DNA of 5,019 nucleotides from an uncultured Clostridium sp. (GTDB lineage: Bacteria > Bacillota_A > Clostridia > TANB77 > CAG-508), in NCBI GenBank assembly GCA_947244675.1, contig CAMXLV010000120.1, forward strand, positions 1 to 5,019, given 5' to 3'. Positions 1 through 5,019 of the stretch are shown here, piece after piece. The notes beneath the pieces were generated by a model. That model saw only the letters and a list, made by a program, of their open reading frames with translations, made no database searches and was not told the origin of the DNA. The translations under genes and the position numbers were made by a program. How positions within the stretch are numbered: position 1 is the first letter of the stretch; each line of letters starts with the position of its first letter.

Positions 1-61
1 TGTCAATGATTTCCGACAATCCTTTTTTTTACAAATCTTTAGATGCAAAAAATAATTTTTT

Positions 62-91
62 TAATAAATATTAGAAAAAAAGTCAATACTA
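62..91 (+). promoter_or_regulatory. Possible forespore (sigma-G/F type) promoter of gpr
   Basis: The -10-like element AATACTA (85-91) matches six of seven positions of the sigma-G form CATACTA. TAATA at 62-66 lies 18 bases upstream and resembles the sigma-G/F -35 element. Transcription would start near 98, leaving a very short leader before the ribosome binding site. Forespore expression of gpr from sigma-F/G is known in Bacillus subtilis. The A/T-rich background makes chance matches likely, so this is an inference guided by the identity of the gene. Confidence 0.3.
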
Positions 92-115
92 AAAAAAATA
101 AAAAGGAGGATTTTT

Positions 116-1050
116 ATGTTTAATTTTAGGACAGACTTAGCATCTGAGAGAAAAGAAATTTACCAAAAAGCAAATAACTTAGAAGAGATTGATGGAATCG
201 AAACAAATCAGGAAGAGATTAGTGAAAATATAAAAGTAGAGAGAGTAAAGATAACCAATGAAAATGGAGAAAAAGCTATTGGAAAACCAGTTGGAAATTA
301 CATTACTATAGACATAAAAAAATTAAAAATAGCACAAGAAGAAGAAATAAAACAAGCAAGTGAGACTTTAAGCAAGGAGTTAAAAGAAGTAATTGGAAAA
401 CATATTGATAGTCAAGGAGAAATATTAGTAGTAGGATTGGGAAATATCTATGTTACACCAGATGCTTTAGGACCAAAAGTAATTAACGAAATTGAAGTAA
501 CAAGACATATCATAAATTATTTACCACAATATGTAGAAGAAGGAACTAGAATGGTAAGTGCTATATCACCAGGAGTATTAGGAACAACAGGAATCGAAAC
601 AGTTGAAATTTTAAAGGGAATTGTCGAGAATATTAAACCAAAACTAGTAGTTGTAATTGATGCCTTAGCTTCTCGTAGTATTGAGAGAATTAGTAGTACA
701 GTGCAATTGTCTGACACTGGAATTGTACCAGGAGCAGGAGTAGGAAATACAAGAAGTGAAATTAGTCAAAAAACATTAGGAGTTCCTGTAGTAGCAATTC
801 GGTATACCAACAGTTGTAGAAACGGCTGTATTGGTAAATGATTCTTTAGATTTATTTATTACAAAATTACAAGAAGAAGCCAAATCGAATGAATATTTGA
901 ATCAATTAAAAGAACAAGATAATTATGAAGAAATTAAAGAAGCACTACTTCCAAAAGACTATAATTTAATTGTAACACCAAAAGAAATTGATGACTTAAT
1001 TGAAAATATGAAAGAAATTGTAGCTCGGTGGAATTAATGGAGCAATGTAA
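116..1050 (+). CDS. gpr: Germination protease GPR (spore protease), read through two +1 frameshifts at CGG codons
   Basis: GPR is an atypical aspartic protease (MEROPS A25) in the spore core that cleaves small acid-soluble spore proteins at germination. RTDLA at residues 5-9 is the conserved start of the mature-type enzyme, preceded by only four residues, whereas the Bacillus megaterium enzyme has a removable leader of about 15. VGLGN (106-110), VTPDALGP (113-120), SPGVLGTTGIET (151-162), IDALASRS (181-188) and DTGIVPGAGVGN (200-211) are family motifs. D116 and D182 lie 66 apart, the same spacing as catalytic D127 and D193 of B. megaterium GPR. The frame is 116-799, skip C800, 801-1025, skip C1026, 1027-1050, giving 310 residues and an ending IVAGGINGAM typical of the family. 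Without shifts, the first frame stops at 839-841 after an unrelated tail and the second at 1035-1037. AGGAGG at 104-109 sets the start. No spoIIP, a common downstream neighbour, follows. The family assignment is very secure; whether a full protein is made is unknown. Confidence 0.95.
797..803 (+). other. Frameshift site 1 in gpr (ATT-CGG-T)
   Basis: The frame changes by +1 here. Reading ATT-CGG-TAT leads to a TGA 13 codons after the CGG. Skipping C800 gives ATT-GGT-ATA-CCA and the residues AIGIPTVVETA, which match the conserved GPR segment after GVPVVAI. The zero-frame CGG is an arginine codon used in frame nowhere else here except at site 2. A hungry or untranslatable A-site CGG with a readable GGT one base on is the logic of the yeast Ty1 and Ty3 +1 shift sites. 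No Shine-Dalgarno stimulator at prfB-like spacing is visible; AGGAG at 779-783 is too far away. The shift relative to the family is certain; recoding is inference. Confidence 0.6.
1023..1029 (+). other. Frameshift site 2 in gpr (GCT-CGG-T)
   Basis: A second +1 change with the same heptamer form as site 1. Reading GCT-CGG-TGG-AAT ends at TAA 1035-1037 with the tail ARWN. Skipping C1026 gives AGGINGAM and a stop at 1048-1050, which resembles known GPR carboxyl ends. Only the last few residues depend on this shift, unlike site 1, where about 80 residues do. The identical TCGGT context is the main argument against two independent random errors. Confidence 0.6.
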
Positions 1051-1072
1051 ATAAAAAAATTATTAGAAATGA

Positions 1073-1101
1073 TAGACAAAGTTAAAATAGTGTTGTAGAA
1101 T
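1073..1101 (+). promoter_or_regulatory. Sigma-A-type promoter for the membrane HTH gene
   Basis: TAGACA (1073-1078) and TAGAAT (1096-1101), each five of six to consensus, are separated by 17 bases. The start would fall near 1107-1109, about 50 bases before the ATG at 1160, in the intergenic gap after gpr. It overlaps the left edge of the inverted repeat at 1101-1128. Confidence 0.6.
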
Positions 1102-1128
1102 AAAGTCATAGTAAAATCTATGGCTTTA
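1101..1128 (+). terminator. Inverted repeat after gpr: weak terminator or operator
   Basis: TAAAGTCATAG (1101-1111) pairs with CTATGGCTTTA (1118-1128) around a six-base loop, giving 11 pairs including one G-U. It lies 50 bases past the end of gpr and could terminate it, though no long T run follows. It also spans the predicted transcription start of the next gene, as an operator would. Both roles are inference; the repeat itself is plain. Confidence 0.45.
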
Positions 1129-1159
1129 ATATGATTGGAATTAAGAAAAGGGGATAAAA

Positions 1160-1600
1160 ATGAATGAATCAAAAGAAGAAATAAAAGTAGAGGAAAGAAC
1201 ATTAGAACAATTATTAAAAGATCTACGAGAGGAAAAACAGTGGACTTATATGCATGTAGTACAAGAATTGAACCAAATAGGATTAATCGTTGATGAGAAA
1301 AAAATGAAAAAATGGGAAATAGGATTAGAATATCCTGAGTTAGATGAAATTTACAAATTATCGGAATTATATTTCATACCAAGTGAAGATTTTGTTACAG
1401 CAAAAACCAATAGTTATCAAGAAGGATTAGAATCTATTCATGCAACACTAATAAAATGGATTTGTTATTTAACTGGTATTTCACTAAAAGTAGGATATAT
1501 ATTTTTTTATCTGGTGATAATTGTAGGAACAATAGGTGCGCTTTGGTTTTTTATAGATCAATTAAACGTAGTTATGGAAAAAGGAAAAGATATGTTTTAA
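1160..1600 (+). CDS. XRE-like helix-turn-helix protein with one carboxyl-terminal membrane span
   Basis: A 146-residue protein of unrecognised specific function. Residues 15-78 have the layout of an XRE/Cro-type DNA-binding domain: helices near 15-25 and 29-38, a candidate recognition helix around 46-53 containing MKKWEIG, and the stretch YPELDEIYKLSELYFIPSEDF, which resembles the usual xxWExGxxxPxxxxLxxLAxxFxVSxDxL end of such domains. After a linker (80-108), residues about 111-133 form one hydrophobic span followed by a short charged tail, so the DNA-binding part should be tethered to the cytoplasmic face of the membrane. AAAGGGG at 1147-1153, six bases before the ATG, supports the start. 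It has its own promoter and may regulate itself through the dyad at 1101-1128, which is inference. It occupies the place after gpr where spoIIP is often found but shows no SpoIIP features. The architecture is clear; its targets and signal are unknown. Confidence 0.85.
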   Translation: MNESKEEIKVEERTLEQLLKDLREEKQWTYMHVVQELNQIGLIVDEKKMKKWEIGLEYPELDEIYKLSELYFIPSEDFVTAKTNSYQEGLESIHATLIKWICYLTGISLKVGYIFFYLVIIVGTIGALWFFIDQLNVVMEKGKDMF

Positions 1601-1620
1601 CAAATCTAAAAAAATGTCAA

Positions 1621-1642
1621 AAAATGTTGCAAAAAACATTTT
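1621..1642 (+). terminator. Weak A/T hairpin after the membrane HTH gene
   Basis: AAAATGTT (1621-1628) and AACATTTT (1635-1642) are a perfect eight-base inverted repeat with a six-base loop, starting 20 bases after the stop codon. The right arm ends in four T. The stem is A/T-rich and so weak. It overlaps the -35 element of the following promoter, so it may not be a terminator at all. Confidence 0.35.
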
Positions 1643-1655
1643 ATTAAGATATAAT
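1627..1655 (+). promoter_or_regulatory. Sigma-A-type promoter of the single-pass membrane protein gene
   Basis: TTGCAA (1627-1632) and a perfect TATAAT (1650-1655) are separated by 17 bases. The start would be near 1662, leaving a leader of about 65 bases before the ATG at 1727. This is the best promoter match in the window. Confidence 0.65.
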
Positions 1656-1695
1656 CGGAATAGAATAAAGAGAGGAAAACGTAAAAAAGCGGAAC

Positions 1696-1717
1696 AAAGG
1701 ATCCTTTCAAGAAAGGA
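1696..1717 (+). promoter_or_regulatory. Ribosome binding site in a possible self-masking hairpin
   Basis: AAAGGA at 1712-1717 lies nine bases before ATG 1727 and only touches ATG 1718, so it favours 1727 as the start. TCCTTT at 1702-1707 can pair with it across the tetraloop CAAG, which would hide the site. A second AAAGGA copy at 1696-1701 adjoins the anti-sequence, making a 12-base palindrome (1696-1707). The order SD-like, anti-SD, SD is visible; regulation by it is inference. Confidence 0.45.
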
Positions 1718-1726
1718 ATGAGAAAA

Positions 1727-2350
1727 ATGGAAGAAGAAAAAAAAGAAAACCAAACTACAGAAAAGAAAGTAGTAGAGACAAAAAAAGAAGAAAAGGTAGA
1801 AGTAAAAAAAGCAAATAACCAAACAATTATTATAGGAGTAGCAGTGGTAGCTATTATAATCATAGCTATCATAGGAGCGATGATTCTTAGAAAAGATTCA
1901 CCTAAAAAAGCATTAGAAAAAGCATTGATTGATCTAAAAGCAGGAGCTTATGCACAAGAAATGCTATCTGGTTTAGTACAAGGAGAAGATAATGTCAATA
2001 GTGAAGCACAAAAATTGCTTTTTGAAAAACTAGAATGGAAAATATTAAAAGTAGAAGAAGAAAAAGAAAAGGCAACTTTAGAAATAGAAGTTACCAATAA
2101 AAACTTCAAAACTATTATTGGAAATTATATGCAAAAAGCATTAACATCAGCATTTAGTGGAAATGCTAACAAAGATGAAATGACAAACTACTTAATGGAA
2201 GAATTAAGAAATGAAGAAGTAGAAACAGTAACAGTTAGTCAGACAATTGTATTAGAGAAAAAAGATGGAAAATGGGAAATGGTGGAACAAGAAAAATTTA
2301 TGAATATAGTATTACCAGGATTTTATGAAGCAATTAGTGCATTTAATTAA
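1727..2350 (+). CDS. Single-pass membrane protein with an external NTF2-like-type domain, function unknown
   Basis: 207 residues. Residues 1-31 are a lysine- and glutamate-rich cytoplasmic tail, 33-54 a very hydrophobic isoleucine/valine/alanine span, and 56-207 a mostly hydrophilic domain that should lie outside the membrane by the positive-inside rule. That domain starts DSPKKALEKALIDLKAG and ends with a strand, a KKDGKWEMV turn and a final helix. This alternation of helix and long strands with a DGKW turn resembles NTF2-like families such as DUF4878, an analogy from pattern only. No signal-peptide cleavage site, lipobox or catalytic motif is seen. An ATG nine bases upstream (1718) is also in frame, but AAAGGA is one base from it, so 1727 is preferred. 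The gene has its own promoter and follows another single-span protein; the two could form a signalling pair, though nothing proves it. The gene is certain, its function not recognised. Confidence 0.85.
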   Translation: MEEEKKENQTTEKKVVETKKEEKVEVKKANNQTIIIGVAVVAIIIIAIIGAMILRKDSPKKALEKALIDLKAGAYAQEMLSGLVQGEDNVNSEAQKLLFEKLEWKILKVEEEKEKATLEIEVTNKNFKTIIGNYMQKALTSAFSGNANKDEMTNYLMEELRNEEVETVTVSQTIVLEKKDGKWEMVEQEKFMNIVLPGFYEAISAFN

Positions 2351-2398
2351 AAAAATTCCACACCAGAAATTTAAAGATGTTCTGAGTGTGGAATTTTT
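2351..2398. terminator. Strong bidirectional terminator between convergent genes
   Basis: AAAAATTCCACAC (2351-2363) and GTGTGGAATTTTT (2386-2398) form a perfect 13-base stem. It continues inward as CAGAA/TTCTG (2364-2368 with 2380-2384) across one unpaired A at 2385. A T run follows on the plus strand (2394-2406, broken by one G), and the A run at 2349-2355 gives T on the minus strand. It starts right after the stop of the gene at 1727-2350 and overlaps the last nine codons of ytxC on the other strand. Confidence 0.9.
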
Positions 2399-3234
2399 GT
2401 TTTTTTATACAATTGACAGATATTACAATCTGTGCATAAATGAACTCTATTTTCAAATACTAGTTGAAGAGTATTAATAAATTCGTCAACATAGTTATCT
2501 ACTAAGTGAATGTATATTTTTTTAGGTAGTAAGGTTAGCAAAGAATTTAAGATATAATCATTAGAAGAAAAAGTAATATCACTTAAAATTTTAGCTTTAA
2601 AAATATCATCACTTACTACAATTAAATTCTTATGTTCATCTAATAAAATAGAATCTGAGGCAGAAAATACAATATGAACCATTTCGCATCCATAGTTTTG
2701 AGAGTTAATGTATAATTTTAATAAAGAAATAAATTCCAAATATTCTTTTTCTATTACAAAGCTATTGACAGATTCATTTACTACATTATCTAAAAGTGAG
2801 AAATAATCTTTTAATCGAAAATTAATAAAACCATTTAGGACAATTGTCTTATTATCAGATAAAAAACGGTAAAAAGCATCATAAAGAGTTTTAAATTTTT
2901 TATCAAAAAAATTAGAAAAGTCATCTAACATTACATCAAAACAAATGGCTAATATTTTTTCTCTTTCTTTATAATCAAAATAAAAATAATTTTGTTGTAT
3001 GGAACGTTTTAATAATTCTTCTTCTAGTTCGTCAATTACTAAAAAACATAGAAGGGAAGCAATTTTTGATAAAAAAAGTGCTTCATCATTACCAGAATAA
3101 TGAATAATAACATTCTGATAAAGTTTAAATTGATTTTTAGAAAAGCATAGATCATGTAAATCAAGATTTTTTAATTCATTTAGTAGATAATTGATTAAAT
3201 CAGCATCATTTGTCTTAATACATAGCGATTTCAT
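2371..3234 (-). CDS. ytxC: YtxC-family putative sporulation protein
   Basis: 287 residues, close to the usual length of the YtxC family, which is found in spore-forming Bacillota and whose biochemical role is not established. Family-like segments are YKEREKILAICFDVM (about 88-102), GFINFRLKDY (135-144), VIEKEYLEFISLLKLYI (160-176), the MVHIVFS strand (185-191), LLTLLPKKIYIH (232-243) and a final VHLCTDCNIC with cysteines 267, 270 and 273 in a CxxCxxC cluster. No signal peptide or convincing membrane span is present, so it should be cytoplasmic. The frame opens further upstream at 3255, but the ribosome binding site AAAGGGG lies at 3248-3242 inside that extension, seven bases before ATG 3234, so 3234 is the start. 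It is transcribed alone between two terminators. Its last codons lie within the shared terminator stem. Identification rests on recognising the motif pattern. Confidence 0.85.
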   Translation of the reverse strand: MKSLCIKTNDADLINYLLNELKNLDLHDLCFSKNQFKLYQNVIIHYSGNDEALFLSKIASLLCFLVIDELEEELLKRSIQQNYFYFDYKEREKILAICFDVMLDDFSNFFDKKFKTLYDAFYRFLSDNKTIVLNGFINFRLKDYFSLLDNVVNESVNSFVIEKEYLEFISLLKLYINSQNYGCEMVHIVFSASDSILLDEHKNLIVVSDDIFKAKILSDITFSSNDYILNSLLTLLPKKIYIHLVDNYVDEFINTLQLVFENRVHLCTDCNICQLYKKTKIPHSEHL

Positions 3235-3241
3235 AAAAATT

Positions 3242-3248
3242 CCCCTTT
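3242..3248 (-). promoter_or_regulatory. Ribosome binding site that fixes the ytxC start
   Basis: On the minus strand AAAGGGG is followed by seven bases and ATG at 3234. An in-frame ATG at 3255 lies upstream of this site, has no good site of its own, and would add seven residues encoded by the binding site itself. Confidence 0.8.
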
Positions 3249-3267
3249 CTAACATACATAGTATCTA

Positions 3268-3312
3268 CTAAATTTGAAAAACTTATACATTATAGTATGC
3301 TAAATTAGAAAA
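3268..3312 (-). promoter_or_regulatory. Candidate ytxC promoter region flanked by a direct repeat
   Basis: On the minus strand GCATACTATAATG holds two overlapping -10 candidates: TATAAT (3294-3289, sigma-A) and CATACTA (3299-3293, a sigma-G-like form). No good -35 for either is visible at standard spacing, so the sigma factor is undecided. A 13-base repeat matching at 12 positions, CTAAATTTGAAAA (3268-3280) and CTAAATTAGAAAA (3300-3312), flanks it, starting 32 bases apart. Confidence 0.35.
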
Positions 3313-3336
3313 TTTGGTGAGATGATTTAACAATAA

Positions 3337-3369
3337 AAACAAGGCATGTTTTAGAGCATGCCTCTGTTT
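3337..3369 (-). terminator. Terminator of the GH57 gene
   Basis: AGGCATG (3342-3348) and CATGCCT (3357-3363) form a perfect stem with an eight-base loop. AAACA (3337-3341) and TGTTT (3365-3369) extend it past one unpaired C. On the minus strand the stem ends in a T run (TGTTTTTATTG). It starts 20 bases past the GH57 stop codon and separates that gene from ytxC. Confidence 0.85.
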
Positions 3370-3389
3370 GAAAAATCTTCTAAAAGAGA

Positions 3390-4976
3390 TTAGCGATAAA
3401 TGTGATAATCAATATCAGGAAAAACACAATCTTTTTTACTAATATCTTTTAAGAAATCTTCATCTATTTTATTTTCTTTTATTTGTTCATATAAACGAGT
3501 AAATCTACCAATATGATCTTTAATCCTTTTTTTTGCATAATCAACCATGGTTCCATTTGTTATAATAAATAACCAGTCACTACTTTGTGCTAATAGTAGT
3601 TCTCTAGCACATTGATTTAAAGCTTTTTTCTTTAGCCCTTTTGCATCAGGGTAAAGGTAGGCTAATTCACACATTCTATCACCAGCCACATGTAAGTGTC
3701 TATGAACATAATCGTTTGTTGGATTTAACCATACTTCACTATAGCCATTAGCACCCCAACTAGAACGACAAGGAGAAGCTTCTTGCATATTTGGATATTT
3801 GTCAATATATTCAGATGGTGTAATCAATTCAAAATTACAATCATCATAATAAACTTTTTTAAATAGGATATATAACCAATAAGGCCCTTCATACCACCAA
3901 TGTCCGTAAAGTTCAGCATCATAGGGACAAAGAACAATAGGTGGTGTTTCCATGTATGGAGAAAGATGATTAATTTGAGCGTTTCTACTATCCAAGAAAT
4001 GTCCAGCTTGTTTTTCAGCAGAGTCACAAGCCCATTGAGGATTATAATAATCTTTAAAATCAGAATCTCCTGTAATACGATAGTATTTAATTCCAGTATG
4101 TACTCTTACACCATTGTGAGCAATATAAGGTTTTATATAGTCATAATCAGCTTCATAACCAATGTCACGATAAAATTCTCTGTAGTTGTAATCTCCTGGA
4201 TAACCATTAATAGAACTCCAAACTTGTCTAGAAGATTCAATATCACGTCCAAAGGCAATAACACCTTCTGGTGAAACAATAGGAGCAAAAGTACCATAAA
4301 TAGGAGTAGGGTTTGCATATAAAATTCCATGAGATTCCGTAATAATATAGTCAATACCAAATTCTTTTAAGTATTTATCAGCTTCTGGCACATAACCACA
4401 TTCTGGAAGCCATATACCACGAGGTTTTTTTCCGAAATATCTTTCATAGGTTTGTACACCAACTGCAATTTGAGCTTTTACTGTTTTTTCATTGACATAG
4501 AGAATTGGAAAATAACCATGGGTAGCACCACAAGTGATAATTTCTAAAACACCAATGTCTTGAAAATGTTTAAAGGCTTCTATTAAATTACAATGATAAA
4601 TATCTTTAAATAAGTGTAAATCATTAGAATAGCGATCTAAGTAATAATGAGAAAGTTTATTTAATCTTTCATCATTAGCAGTTCTTTTGACTTCTTTTTT
4701 TGATAATTCAATTAATTGTTTTAAATAATGAATGTATTTTTTTTGTAATAATTTATTGTCTAACATAGAAAGCAGAGGAGGTGTCATAGACATGGTAATT
4801 CTAAATGACACCCCTTCATCTACTAATTTTTGAAAATTGGTTAAGAGTGGAAGATAAGTTTCCGAAATTGCTTCATATAGCCAAGATTCTTCTAAATAGT
4901 CATCACTTTCTGGATGATGGATAAAAGGAAGATGGGCATGAAGAACAAAACTTACATATCCTTTTTTTTCTTGCAT
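3390..4976 (-). CDS. GH57 family alpha-glucan enzyme, 1,4-alpha-glucan branching enzyme type (with DUF1957-type C-terminal region)
   Basis: 528 residues, the size of the Thermus and Thermotoga GH57 branching-enzyme/AmyC group. These proteins cut alpha-1,4-glucan and rejoin it as alpha-1,6 branches, or only hydrolyse it. GH57 region 1 is LHAHLPF (12-18). The nucleophile motif is WLPECGY (189-195), so E192 is the likely nucleophile. The acid/base motif is PYDAELYGHWWYEG (351-364) with D353, the same number as the Thermus thermophilus acid/base residue. SSWGANGYSEVWLNP (405-419) and the helical end (430-495) fit the C-terminal DUF1957-type part. No signal peptide is present, so it should act on intracellular glycogen. 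The ATG lies only five residues before the domain starts and no other start is possible, yet no Shine-Dalgarno sequence is visible before it. A GATAAT -10 candidate at 5007-5002 would need a -35 beyond the window. Family membership is secure; branching against plain hydrolysis cannot be settled, because the loop tyrosine needed for branching was not located with confidence. Confidence 0.93.
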   Translation of the reverse strand: MQEKKGYVSFVLHAHLPFIHHPESDDYLEESWLYEAISETYLPLLTNFQKLVDEGVSFRITMSMTPPLLSMLDNKLLQKKYIHYLKQLIELSKKEVKRTANDERLNKLSHYYLDRYSNDLHLFKDIYHCNLIEAFKHFQDIGVLEIITCGATHGYFPILYVNEKTVKAQIAVGVQTYERYFGKKPRGIWLPECGYVPEADKYLKEFGIDYIITESHGILYANPTPIYGTFAPIVSPEGVIAFGRDIESSRQVWSSINGYPGDYNYREFYRDIGYEADYDYIKPYIAHNGVRVHTGIKYYRITGDSDFKDYYNPQWACDSAEKQAGHFLDSRNAQINHLSPYMETPPIVLCPYDAELYGHWWYEGPYWLYILFKKVYYDDCNFELITPSEYIDKYPNMQEASPCRSSWGANGYSEVWLNPTNDYVHRHLHVAGDRMCELAYLYPDAKGLKKKALNQCARELLLAQSSDWLFIITNGTMVDYAKKRIKDHIGRFTRLYEQIKENKIDEDFLKDISKKDCVFPDIDYHIYR

Positions 4977-5019
4977 TTTTAAATGACAAGGGATATAAAA
5001 AATTATCAGGTGTTGAAAT

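Noticed and set aside
1..6. Perfect TTGACA -35 element on the minus strand at the left edge
   Set aside because: The matching -10 would lie outside the window, so a divergent promoter cannot be confirmed.
831..1037. A separate 68-residue gene starting at ATG 831
   Set aside because: Its sequence continues GPR in the shifted frame (LVNDSLDLFITKL onward), the homologous frame already opens before 831, and there is no ribosome binding site. It is the C-terminal part of gpr.
116..1050. gpr as a plain decaying pseudogene
   Set aside because: No substitutions damage the motifs, both catalytic aspartates and the ribosome binding site are intact, and the only lesions are two alike C insertions. It is kept as a possibility but not as the main reading.
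1456..1647. Plus-strand frame overlapping the membrane HTH gene
   Set aside because: Out of frame within a well-supported gene, no ribosome binding site and low-complexity composition.
1699..1704. GGATCC as a possible cloning junction
   Set aside because: It sits inside a leader whose flanks pair with each other, and nothing vector-like surrounds it.
1562..1872. Minus-strand frames rich in phenylalanine
   Set aside because: They are the complement of the lysine- and glutamate-rich coding sequence opposite, which gives phenylalanine-rich shadows.
3274..3296. Plus-strand promoter-like pair TTGAAA and TATAGT
   Set aside because: The spacing is 11 bases, too short, and no plus-strand gene follows.
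3900..4274. 124-residue plus-strand frame opposite the GH57 gene
   Set aside because: Antisense shadow of a conserved catalytic domain, with no ribosome binding site and no recognisable protein.

Overview
The window is AT-rich DNA from a spore-forming member of the Bacillota, most likely a clostridial-type lineage. The evidence is a germination protease gene (gpr), a ytxC-type sporulation gene, strong AGGAGG/AAAGGGG ribosome binding sites, near-consensus sigma-A promoters and strongly A/T-biased codon use. The species cannot be named from the sequence.

Layout. Three genes run rightwards: gpr (116-1050), a small DNA-binding protein with one membrane span (1160-1600), and a single-pass membrane protein with an outside domain (1727-2350). 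Two run leftwards: ytxC (3234 down to 2371) and a GH57 alpha-glucan enzyme of the branching-enzyme type (4976 down to 3390). The two sets converge on a strong bidirectional terminator at 2351-2398. Each rightward gene after gpr has its own candidate promoter, and a terminator at 3337-3369 separates the GH57 gene from ytxC, so most genes look monocistronic.

The most notable feature is in gpr. The gene is recognisable from end to end, but reading it as one 310-residue protein requires skipping one base twice, C800 and C1026. Both sites have the same form, NNT-CGG-T (ATT-CGG-T and GCT-CGG-T), and skipping the C restores a GGT glycine codon each time. The second site comes seven codons before the end. 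I checked every CGG in the window on both strands: these two are the only CGG triplets that fall in a reading frame of any real gene. That is the pattern expected if CGG is poorly decoded or unassigned in this organism and serves as a +1 frameshift site. Two mutations or two sequencing errors remain possible and cannot be excluded from the sequence alone.

Functionally, GPR degrades the small acid-soluble DNA-binding proteins of the spore core at germination, and YtxC is a sporulation-associated protein of unknown mechanism. The GH57 enzyme acts on storage alpha-glucan, which some clostridia accumulate before sporulating. The two small membrane proteins are not recognised beyond their domain architecture. 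No tRNA, rRNA, CRISPR array or mobile element was seen.
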